Shown: positions 1-5,853 of the stretch, piece by piece
How the letters are laid out: each line of letters begins with the position of its first letter
Numbering within the stretch: the stretch's first letter is position 1
Position numbers and translations under genes: made by a program
Source: Spirochaetaceae bacterium
GTDB taxonomy: Bacteria > Spirochaetota > Spirochaetia > CADAEX01
Length of the DNA stretch: 8,384 nt
Assembly: GCA_009778835.1 (NCBI GenBank)
Contig: WRFK01000060.1
Location: 1 to 8,384 of the forward strand
Reading direction: 5' to 3'
The notes under the pieces: generated by a model
Database searches by the model: none
What the model saw: only the letters and a program-made list of their open reading frames with translations
Told to the model about the DNA's origin: nothing

Positions 1-1
1 C

Positions 2-265
2 GAAATCGTTGTTGAGACATCAGAGAAAATATATAACGAGCTTCTTGCAGCTGGCATAGATGTTTTTATGGATGACAGAAACGAAAGAGCAGGGTTTAAA
101 TTTAATGATGCAGACCTTATCGGGTTCCCTGTGCAGATAATTTGCGGCAGCAGGCTTATTGAAAATGGAAAGGTTGAAGTAAAAATAAGAAAAACAAACG
201 AGAAAAAAGAGATAGATATAGCAAATATTACAGCAGCAGTAAAGGAGTTGTTACTGTCGCTTTAG
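2..265 (+). CDS. proS: Prolyl-tRNA synthetase, C-terminal end (partial)
   Basis: This is the last 87 codons of a gene whose beginning lies outside the window; the frame is open from base 2 and ends in TAG. Prolyl-tRNA synthetase charges tRNA-Pro with proline in the cytoplasm. The visible part matches the C-terminal anticodon-binding domain of class II synthetases. It begins EIVVETSEKIYNELLAAGID, continues with the characteristic stretch DDRNERAGFKFNDADLIGFP and the strand VQIICGSRLIENGKVEVKIR, and ends in a helix (ITAAVKELLLSL). The RAG-KF-DADLIG-P block and the following GKVEVK-R strand are typical of bacterial ProRS. An in-frame ATG at 68 is internal and should not be taken as a start. The gene converges with the lipoprotein gene, leaving about 30 bases between the stops, in which I see no convincing terminator hairpin. 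Confidence 0.9.
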   Translation, partial: EIVVETSEKIYNELLAAGIDVFMDDRNERAGFKFNDADLIGFPVQIICGSRLIENGKVEVKIRKTNEKKEIDIANITAAVKELLLSL

Positions 266-296
266 CTGTTTTTTTGTGGCGCTTCGAAAACCAATT

Positions 297-1145
297 TTAC
301 TTTTTTACTGCGCTTGTTTTTTCAATGTTAAATGGTATATTGGATGAGCCTATCCCAGGATAAGCAGTCCGCATTGCCATATTGCCTTTTAGGGAAACAT
401 CGAGATTACCACCGCTGAATATACTATCAAAAAGATCCTTGCCAACTTTGGCAATATTGATATTCACAGGAATTTTTACAGTTGTGCTTTTATTTGGCGC
501 TAACGCATCAATATCTTTTAGCAGCCCATTAAGCCACTGCGACTTATTTACAAATAACTCAAAAGTAAAACTATCGGGCGAGATAGCAAAAGTGTTTTTA
601 TTTATTATATCCACTGCAAACTCAATTGTTGCGGAACCGGAAAGAAGATTTATACTTGTAGCTTTAATCTCTCTTAAAGCTACTTCCGGCAGTTTAAGAA
701 TAGGAAAAGTTCCGCTATGTTCAAAAGGAAATGCTTTTTTGCCAAAAACAGGAAGCTTAATAGTGAATTCTGTTGCTAACTTATAATTGGCTGTATCCAG
801 ATTATATATATTGCTGAAAAGCTCAAAAAGCTCCTTATAGACAATAGTTACAGGAATATCAACAAAGCTGTTGCCCTTTTTTTCAATTGATATGGGAGCA
901 GGCGAAACACCGGATATAAATTTATTGTTTTCTATAAACAGGTCATATTTGAACTGTTCCAGATTAAGAGATACATTATTTGGATTATTTACATTATACT
1001 TAAAGATAAAATCAGCAGAATTAAAATTTATACTTGCTATTTTAAAACTATCAAAAGTTATTTCCGGTTCCTGAGTTATAGACTTAAAAGATGAGCATGA
1101 AATAAGTAGTATTGAAATCATTACAAGTAAAATAATATTTTTCAT
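297..1145 (-). CDS. Lipoprotein with two LEA14/WHy-like domains
   Basis: Predicted 282-aa lipoprotein. The N-terminus MKNIILLVMISILLISC is a short signal peptide ending in the lipobox LISC, so Cys17 should be lipidated and the protein anchored in a membrane facing the periplasm. The mature part contains two related beta-rich units, at about residues 26-150 and 155-275. Each has the pattern of LEA type 2 / WHy domains: a strand ending in a V-NPN or I-NKN turn (FKYNVNNPNNVSLNL; FAVDIINKNTFAISP), a strand around LF(I/V)N, and a later strand with P or N-S before V-IPV (SFVDIPVTIVYKEL; STTVKIPVNIN). Family members are known from desiccation biology, but their bacterial role is unclear and I assign none. 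The frame is open to 1259, but the start at 1145 is chosen because it has AGGAG 5 bases upstream and gives a clean lipoprotein signal. It follows the cysteine desulfurase gene on the same strand after 164 bases, with its own candidate promoter. Confidence 0.8.
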   Translation of the reverse strand: MKNIILLVMISILLISCSSFKSITQEPEITFDSFKIASINFNSADFIFKYNVNNPNNVSLNLEQFKYDLFIENNKFISGVSPAPISIEKKGNSFVDIPVTIVYKELFELFSNIYNLDTANYKLATEFTIKLPVFGKKAFPFEHSGTFPILKLPEVALREIKATSINLLSGSATIEFAVDIINKNTFAISPDSFTFELFVNKSQWLNGLLKDIDALAPNKSTTVKIPVNINIAKVGKDLFDSIFSGGNLDVSLKGNMAMRTAYPGIGSSNIPFNIEKTSAVKK

Positions 1146-1244
1146 AAAAACTCCTATATATACTCTGCTTGCACCAGTTGGGTACAACAAAGGTAAATTC
1201 ACTTTTTTAGTTACAGGATACGCTTTTTTACCCCGTTTAGCTGT

Positions 1245-1277
1245 ATTATAATATATCATTACTTTTTATTAAAGCAA
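1245..1277 (-). promoter_or_regulatory. Candidate promoter for the lipoprotein gene
   Basis: Read on the minus strand, TTGCTT (1272-1277) is followed after 16 bases by TATATT (1250-1255), and a perfect TATAAT overlaps just downstream at 1245-1250. The predicted transcript would have a leader of about 100 bases. That leader contains a short hairpin, with arms TTGTACC and GGTGCAA around CAACT, before the AGGAG site. The region is very AT-rich, so chance matches are likely. Confidence 0.35.
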
Positions 1278-1309
1278 AAAGTTCAGATGAAAACAGTGTC
1301 AGATTGAGT

Positions 1310-2539
1310 TTAGTGTTTAAAATATTCTTTTATAGCATCTGCCAAAGCATAGTAATCTTCTCTTTTGCTATATATCCCTGTTGAAACTCTTATTGATTTT
1401 TCTGCTCTTTCTGGAGGGCAGCCCATTGCCAAAAGAATATCAGATGCTGCTTTTTCATTATCAGAGCATGCGCTAAAACGGCTTATGCAAATACCTTTTA
1501 AATAAATAAAATCCATGAATGGTTCTATTTCTTTTACTTCCGGAAGGCTTAGGCAAAGTATCCCTGCTGCTCTGTTTTCAGGCGATTCAAGAATTACTTT
1601 GTATGGGAGGCTCTGTAATATTTTTAGCCCCTCATCTGTTAATGTTTTTAATCTGGCAATTTCTGATTTAAAATTGAGCTCCAGATATTCAACAGATTTT
1701 GCAAAAGCAGATATTGCGGGAGTATTTTCAGTTCCCGGAAAAAGTCCGCTCTCCTGATTCCCTCCATACCTGAATGGAATAAGCTCTTTCAAAGTTTTAT
1801 TTATTTTGCCTGTAGGTACGACTTCCGGAGAATATTCTTTTGCTAATGCAAGAACTCCGCAACCTTTTGGGGCATATAGTTTATGGCTGCTCAATGCAAA
1901 TATATCGCAAAAAGGCTGCCATTCTATTACAGAAAGCCTTGCTGCAGCCTGCACAGCATCGAGAAATATCAAGGCATTATATTCCTTTGCTTTGCGATAT
2001 ATTTCTTTTATTGGAGCGATTGCCCCTGTTTCATGGTTTACCGGAGAATAAATAACAACAATATTTTTTTCTTTATTTTTCTCCAGCACCCTGGAGAACT
2101 CTTCCATATCAATTATTCCTTTGCCTGAAACTTTAAGCAGATGGTATTGTTCGTGGGGCAGGGCAGTAATATTTTTAATTACTGAAGAATGTTCAATTAC
2201 TGTTGAAATAAAAAAAGTTTTTGGGCTGTTAATTCCATGCATACCGGCAAAGAGAGCTTCCGAACCGGATGAGCAGAAAAAAATATTATCCTTCTTTGTT
2301 TTAAAATACTTAGCTATGGTTTCTCTGTTTTTTTCAAGCTCTTCCCATGCTTTTATTCCAGCTGTATGGCAGTTCGAAGGGTTGCCCCAGTTCTGTCTGC
2401 ATGATCTTTCAAATGCTCCTATGCTTTCTGTAAGAACAGGAGTTGTTGCATTATAATCCATATAGGTAGTTTTTTTTTCTATACGGATATCGGAAATTAA
2501 TTTTGATAATCTCTCTTTTCTTTCACAGTTACATGCCAT
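1310..2539 (-). CDS. Cysteine desulfurase (NifS/IscS-type, class V aminotransferase)
   Basis: A 409-aa PLP enzyme expected to remove sulfur from cysteine, giving alanine and an enzyme persulfide for Fe-S cluster assembly or tRNA thiolation. Visible family landmarks are YMDYNATTPV (26-35), SGSEA (91-95), the EHSSV block with His117, LDAVQAA with Asp194, the PLP lysine in SSHKLYAPKG (Lys220), the catalytic cysteine in FSACSDNEKAA (Cys358), and the arginine in SIRVSTG (Arg384). The C-terminal layout fits NifS/IscS better than SufS. Two things are odd. A 26-residue extension containing C-N-C precedes the usual first strand, and the normally basic RSGT/RAGT segment reads GLFPGTEN (265-272). The start is not firm: neither the ATG at 2539 nor the internal ATG at 2461 (residue 27, where most homologues begin) has a recognisable ribosome binding site. 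No scaffold gene (iscU or nifU) is adjacent, so the sulfur acceptor cannot be inferred. Confidence 0.88.
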   Translation of the reverse strand: MACNCERKERLSKLISDIRIEKKTTYMDYNATTPVLTESIGAFERSCRQNWGNPSNCHTAGIKAWEELEKNRETIAKYFKTKKDNIFFCSSGSEALFAGMHGINSPKTFFISTVIEHSSVIKNITALPHEQYHLLKVSGKGIIDMEEFSRVLEKNKEKNIVVIYSPVNHETGAIAPIKEIYRKAKEYNALIFLDAVQAAARLSVIEWQPFCDIFALSSHKLYAPKGCGVLALAKEYSPEVVPTGKINKTLKELIPFRYGGNQESGLFPGTENTPAISAFAKSVEYLELNFKSEIARLKTLTDEGLKILQSLPYKVILESPENRAAGILCLSLPEVKEIEPFMDFIYLKGICISRFSACSDNEKAASDILLAMGCPPERAEKSIRVSTGIYSKREDYYALADAIKEYFKH

Positions 2540-2610
2540 GCTGTTTTACTATAATATAATTTTATTTTTATTTATAGGTCTGATTTTTGGTTTATATATT
2601 TTAGCAAATA

Positions 2611-3369
2611 TTAATCACTCTTTATTTGGTTTTCATTTCTGGATTTATAGATCCCTTCTATTTTTTTAAAAAGCACAAGTAATTTTTCTCTTTCTGTATT
2701 GTTGATCGAAGCTCTTGAAAAAATATCGCGTAAAAATATTTTCATATCTTTATCTTTTGTTAGTTTGAAAAAACCTATTCCCTTGAGAGAATTTGTCGCT
2801 TTTTCGGCAAGATCTTCGATTTCGTTTAACCCCATTTTGGGTTGAGTGTTTTTTTCTGCTGATTGGTTTTTGTACAATCCTGCTTTTGTATATAGCACAT
2901 AAGTAATAATCTGTACTGCATGGGAAAGATTTAAGGAAGGAAAAACAGGAGAAGAGGGGATATTTACGCTCATACTGCACTTGGCAAGTTCATCATCTGT
3001 AAGGCCATGCTCCTCATTCCCGAAAACAAGAGCAACTTTGCCATAGTCTTTATCAAAAATAAAATTACCAAAATCTTCTGCGCCAAAAGATTTATATTTC
3101 CGCTTTTTACCGATTCTTCTGGTTATTCCTGCTGCCAGGGAAATATCGTGCAATGCTTCTTCTAATGAAGCAAATTCCTGCCTGTTGCTGTAAACCTCAA
3201 AAGCATGAACAGATAAATGTTTGATTTTATTTTCATCATATATTTTGGGACAAGCTATGCGCAAGTTTGAAAATCCCATTGTTTTCATTGCCCTGCAGCA
3301 TGCTCCGATATTGGTGCTTTCATCCGGTGAGACAAGAATTATATAAAAATTATCAAATGATTTACACAC
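2611..3369 (-). CDS. trmJ: TrmH-family (TrmJ-like) RNA 2'-O-methyltransferase
   Basis: A 252-aa SPOUT-fold enzyme predicted to methylate a ribose 2'-OH of tRNA using S-adenosylmethionine. The three SpoU motifs are present in order: STNIGACCRAMKTMGF (18-33, with Asn20 and Arg26), VALVFGNEEHGLTDDEL (112-128), and the knot-forming VNIPSSPVFPSLNLSHAVQI (135-154). AAGITRRIGKKRK (79-91) sits where TrmJ proteins have their basic G-T-R segment. The roughly 90-residue C-terminal tail is the length expected for TrmJ rather than the shorter TrmL. The modified position is inferred from resemblance only and could differ. The start is GTG at 3369: the GGGGAG at 3382-3387 lies in the last codons of the upstream yjbQ gene, 12 bases before the GTG, which is slightly long. 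Only 9 bases separate it from yjbQ, so the two are probably co-transcribed and translationally linked. Confidence 0.82.
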   Translation of the reverse strand: MCKSFDNFYIILVSPDESTNIGACCRAMKTMGFSNLRIACPKIYDENKIKHLSVHAFEVYSNRQEFASLEEALHDISLAAGITRRIGKKRKYKSFGAEDFGNFIFDKDYGKVALVFGNEEHGLTDDELAKCSMSVNIPSSPVFPSLNLSHAVQIITYVLYTKAGLYKNQSAEKNTQPKMGLNEIEDLAEKATNSLKGIGFFKLTKDKDMKIFLRDIFSRASINNTEREKLLVLFKKIEGIYKSRNENQIKSD

Positions 3370-3378
3370 CGGTATATA

Positions 3379-3795
3379 TTACTCCCCAATAATTTTTACA
3401 AGCACACGCTTGTCACGCATACCGTCAAACTCACCGTAGAATATCTGCTCCCATGTTCCAAAGTCGAGCTTGTTGCCTGTGATGGCAACGACAACTTCGC
3501 GTCCCATTACAGAACGCTTTAGATGAGCATCGGCATTATCCTCGTAACCATTATGATCGTATTGGCTATGCGGTTTCTCCGGCGCGAGCTTTTCCAGCCA
3601 GCGCTCAAAGTCGCGGTGCAGACCATTTTCATTGTCGTTAATGAATACGCTTGCAGTAATGTTCATTGCGTTTACAAGGCAAAAACCTTCCTGAATATTG
3701 CTCTCAACAAGCGCAGCTTCGACCTGCTGTGTTATATTGATATAAGCGCGGCGGGTCTTGGTGTGAAATATAAGTTCTTTACGAAAGGATTTCAT
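3379..3795 (-). CDS. yjbQ: YjbQ/UPF0047 family protein
   Basis: A 138-aa protein covering the whole UPF0047 family (secondary thiamine-phosphate synthase activity has been attributed to YjbQ, but the true role is not settled). Family landmarks are NITASVFINDNENGL (45-59), YDHNGYEDNADAHLKR (79-94), the glycine-rich ITGNKLDFGTWEQIFYGEFD (105-124) and the closing strand RVLVKIIGE. The usual histidine of the HTSAS / MHITAS motif is asparagine here (Asn45, codon AAC), while His81 and His91 are kept. The start ATG has GAGGAG six bases upstream. Two counted 60-base lines in the gene (3421-3480, 3601-3660) have 29 and 27 G+C, clearly more than 19-21 in sampled lines of the aminotransferase and pyrF genes, so it may have a different history. 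It is the first gene of the pair with the methyltransferase and is divergent from the aminotransferase. Confidence 0.87.
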   Translation of the reverse strand: MKSFRKELIFHTKTRRAYINITQQVEAALVESNIQEGFCLVNAMNITASVFINDNENGLHRDFERWLEKLAPEKPHSQYDHNGYEDNADAHLKRSVMGREVVVAITGNKLDFGTWEQIFYGEFDGMRDKRVLVKIIGE

Positions 3796-3844
3796 TCTCC
3801 GCTCCTCTATTTCGATGTTTTTGATATAGGGATTCCGGCCTCTA

Positions 3845-3874
3845 TATACCTAATCGTACCTGATTATACCTGAT
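3845..3874. repeat. Three tandem 10-bp repeats between divergent genes
   Basis: Three consecutive decamers, TATACCTAAT (3845-3854), CGTACCTGAT (3855-3864) and TATACCTGAT (3865-3874), share the core TACCT-AT at exactly one helical turn. On the minus strand they read ATCAGGTATA, ATCAGGTACG, ATTAGGTATA, and a TATAAT hexamer (3863-3868) is embedded in them, upstream of yjbQ. The phasing would suit cooperative binding of a regulator on one DNA face, possibly controlling yjbQ, the aminotransferase, or both. No regulator is identified and the array is short. Confidence 0.5.
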
Positions 3875-3945
3875 AATAGATAAAAATCCAGAGAGAGTTA
3901 AAACTTTGCATAGAAAAAAAATAATAAATAGAGTATCATTTCTAT

Positions 3946-5112
3946 ATGAACAAATTTACAAAAAATATTGAAGATGTATATTTTCCTCCAATAGTGAAAT
4001 TTAAGGAAGAAGCAGCAAAAAGAGTTGATCATTCAAAGCCTATATTTAATCTAAATCAGGCAATCCCAAATTATCAGCCTCCAGATGTTATTAAAAAAGC
4101 AATAAGGCAAGAGCTTGAAAAACCTTCATTCTGTTTTTACACATTTGATGAAGGTATTCCAGAGCTTAGAGAAGCAATTGCAGATTCTTTAAACAGAACT
4201 TTTACAAAAAAAGTATCACGTTCCAATATTTGTGTTGTCCCTGGAGCCAATAACGGTTATTACTCAATGCTTCCTGTAATCGCATCTTCCGGAGATGAGG
4301 TAATACTTTTGACCCCATACTATTTTAACCACTATATGTCTCTTAAAATCGCAGGGATAAAACCTGTTGAAATTATTCTCGATCCTGCTGATTCTTTTTC
4401 GCTCCCTTATGCAAAAATAGAATCCTCTGTTACAAATAAGACAAAAGCTGTTGTTTTTGTTAATCCATGCAATCCTACAGGAAGATCATACAGCCAGCCG
4501 GAGGTAGACAAACTTTATGAGATTTGCAGAAAGAAAAAAATATATCTTATAAGCGATGAAGTTTATTCATGCTTCCATGACTCATATCCTAAATCTACAT
4601 CTGTTTTAAATAATAATGCTTTTCCCGATTATTGCGTATGTATAAATTCCTTTTCAAAAACATACAGCATTACAGGACTGCGCGCGGGATTTATAACCGC
4701 ATCTGAAGAATTTATACATCACTTCACAAAAGTTCAGGATTCAAATGTTGTTTGCGTTTCAACGCTTTCTCAGGCAGCAGCGCTTGCAGGGATCAAATAT
4801 GCAGGAGAATGGCTTAATGGAAAAATTATTTTTTCAAGAAACAAAAAAGAAAAATTTATAAATTTATTTAAAAAATCTGGCAGTAAATTTAAAATGATTT
4901 CTTCCGGTTCTTTTTTTATTTATCTTAATTATGATGATCACTCAATCAAAGCAAAAGACTTATGTTTTATGATGATGGAAAAAGAGAATATTGTAACTCT
5001 TCCGGGAGAATACTTTGGTTCTTGTCAGGATTATGCAATAAGGCTTGCATTGGGAAATCTTCAGGAGAGCGAAATTGAACCTGTGATTGAAAAACTGGCA
5101 AAGATTATGTAA
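3946..5112 (+). CDS. PLP-dependent aminotransferase (class I/II)
   Basis: A 388-aa fold-type I aminotransferase, a full-length member of the aspartate/aromatic aminotransferase superfamily. Recognisable parts are VVPGANNGYYSML (97-109) for the cofactor phosphate cradle, the aromatic TPYYFNHYM (123-131) stacking on PLP, NPCNPTG (173-179) with Asn176, SDEVY (203-207) with Asp204 and Tyr207, the Schiff-base lysine in NSFSKTYSITGLRAGF (Lys238, Arg246), and Arg366 in AIRLALG, which should bind the substrate carboxylate. The YYFNHYM variant recalls a subgroup near plant aromatic/methionine transaminases, but I cannot fix the substrate; aspartate, an aromatic or another amino acid are all possible. 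The ATG at 3946 lacks a strong ribosome binding site (only a weak TAGAG 12 bases upstream). A TTGCAT at 3906 could be a -35 box, but no good -10 lies at the right distance. The gene ends just before the hairpin terminator shared with the convergent small gene. Confidence 0.88.
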   Translation: MNKFTKNIEDVYFPPIVKFKEEAAKRVDHSKPIFNLNQAIPNYQPPDVIKKAIRQELEKPSFCFYTFDEGIPELREAIADSLNRTFTKKVSRSNICVVPGANNGYYSMLPVIASSGDEVILLTPYYFNHYMSLKIAGIKPVEIILDPADSFSLPYAKIESSVTNKTKAVVFVNPCNPTGRSYSQPEVDKLYEICRKKKIYLISDEVYSCFHDSYPKSTSVLNNNAFPDYCVCINSFSKTYSITGLRAGFITASEEFIHHFTKVQDSNVVCVSTLSQAAALAGIKYAGEWLNGKIIFSRNKKEKFINLFKKSGSKFKMISSGSFFIYLNYDDHSIKAKDLCFMMMEKENIVTLPGEYFGSCQDYAIRLALGNLQESEIEPVIEKLAKIM

Positions 5113-5128
5113 AAGAATGACTAAAACT

Positions 5129-5157
5129 AAAAAAACCGGGAGAAATAATACTCCCGG
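5129..5157 (-). terminator. Intrinsic terminator (possibly bidirectional)
   Basis: A perfect 7-bp GC-rich stem (CCGGGAG 5136-5142, CTCCCGG 5151-5157) with an 8-base loop. Read on the minus strand the stem is followed by seven T (5135-5129), a textbook terminator for the small secreted-protein gene that ends at 5174. On the plus strand the following sequence (CTCAAAGTTTGTTTG) is only loosely T-rich, but the hairpin lies 23 bases after the aminotransferase stop and may also end that transcript. Confidence 0.85.
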
Positions 5158-5173
5158 CTCAAAGTTTGTTTGA

Positions 5174-5539
5174 TTATTGTTTTTTCATATTTACAGTATA
5201 TTTTGGTTTTCCGCTTCTGTCGATTTCCATAACAACATCATTATTGGTAAGGGGTTTTAAGAAACGGTATGATCTTCCTGCCTCTGGGCAAGTAAAGGAA
5301 ATACCTGGCTGAGTTCCATCAACAAAAACTTTAAAGTCCTGAACTGTTTTTGTAGAAAAGTCATATATAACTTTTCCATCTGTACTTAGAATCCTGATAT
5401 TATTTGACGAGAAATCCCATACAGCATTATAGTTGGGGTCAAGCCATTGTCCTATTGGAAAATTTCCCAACTGAATGGGGTCTGCAAACAGTGTTGATGC
5501 CACAAATAGAATAACCAAAACCGCGATCACTTTTTTCAT
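5174..5539 (-). CDS. Small secreted protein of unknown function
   Basis: A 121-aa protein with a classical signal peptide: MKK, a hydrophobic core (VIAVLVILFVAS) and a cleavage site around LFA-DP at residues 19-20, with no lipobox. About 102 mature residues should be exported to the periplasm or outside. The mature part is rich in aromatic residues and short predicted strands (QWLDPNYNAVWDFSSNNIRI, VIYDFSTKTVQDFKVFVDG, GRSYRFLKPL, DVVMEIDRS), with a single cysteine (FTCPE), suggesting a small beta barrel or lipocalin-like sandwich; this is inference from the strand pattern. It resembles conserved hypothetical proteins I associate with Treponema, but I cannot name a family. AGGAG lies 6 bases before the ATG, and a near-consensus promoter and a strong terminator frame the gene, so it is a monocistronic and probably well expressed unit. 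Confidence 0.8.
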   Translation of the reverse strand: MKKVIAVLVILFVASTLFADPIQLGNFPIGQWLDPNYNAVWDFSSNNIRILSTDGKVIYDFSTKTVQDFKVFVDGTQPGISFTCPEAGRSYRFLKPLTNNDVVMEIDRSGKPKYTVNMKKQ

Positions 5540-5567
5540 GTTTTACTCCTTTATAATTATTTACTTA

Positions 5568-5596
5568 ATTGTAGGAGAGAATATGGCAAAAGTCAA
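5568..5596 (-). promoter_or_regulatory. Sigma-70-type promoter of the small secreted-protein gene
   Basis: On the minus strand TTGACT (5591-5596) is separated by exactly 17 bases from TACAAT (5568-5573), each one base off consensus. Transcription should begin near 5561, giving a leader of about 22 bases that contains the AGGAG site (5546-5550) before the ATG at 5539. This is the most convincing promoter in the window. Confidence 0.75.
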
Positions 5597-5686
5597 ATAA
5601 ACGAATTTATAAATCAGGAGATTATTTATAGCTAAGTTGTCTAAAAATAATAATTTTTTAGTATGAATTGGCTCTATTTTACATAA

Positions 5687-5715
5687 TTGACAGAGGTTTT
5701 TAAATAAAGGATATT
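5687..5715 (+). promoter_or_regulatory. Candidate promoter for the pyr cluster
   Basis: A perfect -35 hexamer TTGACA (5687-5692) is followed after 17 bases by GATATT (5710-5715, four of six consensus bases); TATTAT at 5712 is a better hexamer but at 19-base spacing. Transcription from here would start near 5722 and give a leader of about 130 bases carrying both hairpins before pyrE. Confidence 0.5.
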
Positions 5716-5747
5716 ATATCGAGCAATATTCCGAAGGTTTATCTGTT

Positions 5748-5770
5748 ATTCCGTGGCTTTACCACGGAAT
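5748..5770. repeat. Perfect 9-bp inverted repeat in the pyr leader
   Basis: ATTCCGTGG (5748-5756) and CCACGGAAT (5762-5770) form a perfect stem with a 5-base loop. There is no T-tract on either side, so it does not look like an intrinsic terminator. The copies of ATTCCG and GTTCCG around it suggest part of a larger repeat unit. Confidence 0.7.
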
Positions 5771-5815
5771 CCTTTGTTCCGTAGAGCCATTCGGGGGCTG
5801 CGTGTACAGTCTATT

Positions 5816-5833
5816 CAGCCTTAAACAAGGCTG
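5816..5833. repeat. Perfect 7-bp hairpin just upstream of pyrE
   Basis: CAGCCTT (5816-5822) and AAGGCTG (5827-5833) pair perfectly around the loop AAAC. The hairpin ends 8 bases before the GGTGG ribosome binding site of pyrE, close enough to influence ribosome access. It lacks a following T-tract, so a simple terminator role is unlikely. Confidence 0.6.
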
Positions 5834-5841
5834 GTCATATC

Positions 5842-5846
5842 GGTGG
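5842..5846 (+). promoter_or_regulatory. Ribosome binding site of pyrE
   Basis: GGTGG, one mismatch from GGAGG, lies 7 bases before the ATG at 5854. It supports this start and sits immediately after the leader hairpin. Confidence 0.55.
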
Positions 5847-5853
5847 TATTTGT

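Larger units (their letters stand above)
5540..5853. other. 314-base divergent intergenic region
   Basis: The left part (5540-5745) is very AT-rich. It holds the promoter of the small secreted-protein gene, a 7-bp AT stem (5641-5647 with 5655-5661) and a candidate pyr promoter at 5687-5715. The right part (about 5748-5833) changes abruptly in composition: 39 of the 70 bases 5751-5820 are G or C. It contains two perfect hairpins, and the hexamer ATTCCG recurs (5728-5733, 5748-5753, and inverted at 5765-5770) with a near copy GTTCCG at 5776-5781. I found no protein-coding frame in it. It may be the pyr leader, an inserted repeat, or both. Confidence 0.6.

Noticed and set aside
68..265. A separate 65-aa gene starting at ATG 68.
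   Set aside because: The frame is open to the window edge and the upstream residues continue the ProRS anticodon-binding domain, so the ATG is internal.
265..296. A terminator between the convergent proS and lipoprotein genes.
   Set aside because: Only T-rich sequence and a very weak TGG/CCA pairing are visible; no stable stem.
1146..1259. Extending the lipoprotein gene upstream to the ATG at 1259 (320 aa).
   Set aside because: The extra 38 residues would put a basic, non-hydrophobic segment before the lipoprotein signal peptide. The ATG at 1145 has AGGAG at ideal spacing, and the extension overlaps the candidate promoter.
3523..3873. A 116-aa plus-strand frame over yjbQ.
   Set aside because: It is antisense to the conserved YjbQ frame, which has an excellent ribosome binding site, and has no domain of its own.
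3845..3874. The 10-bp repeats as a minimal CRISPR array.
   Set aside because: The units are adjacent, without spacers, far too short, and no cas gene is present.
5816..5833. The leader hairpin as an intrinsic terminator or attenuator of pyrE.
   Set aside because: No T-tract follows on either strand and no competing antiterminator pairing was evident. It is kept only as a hairpin.
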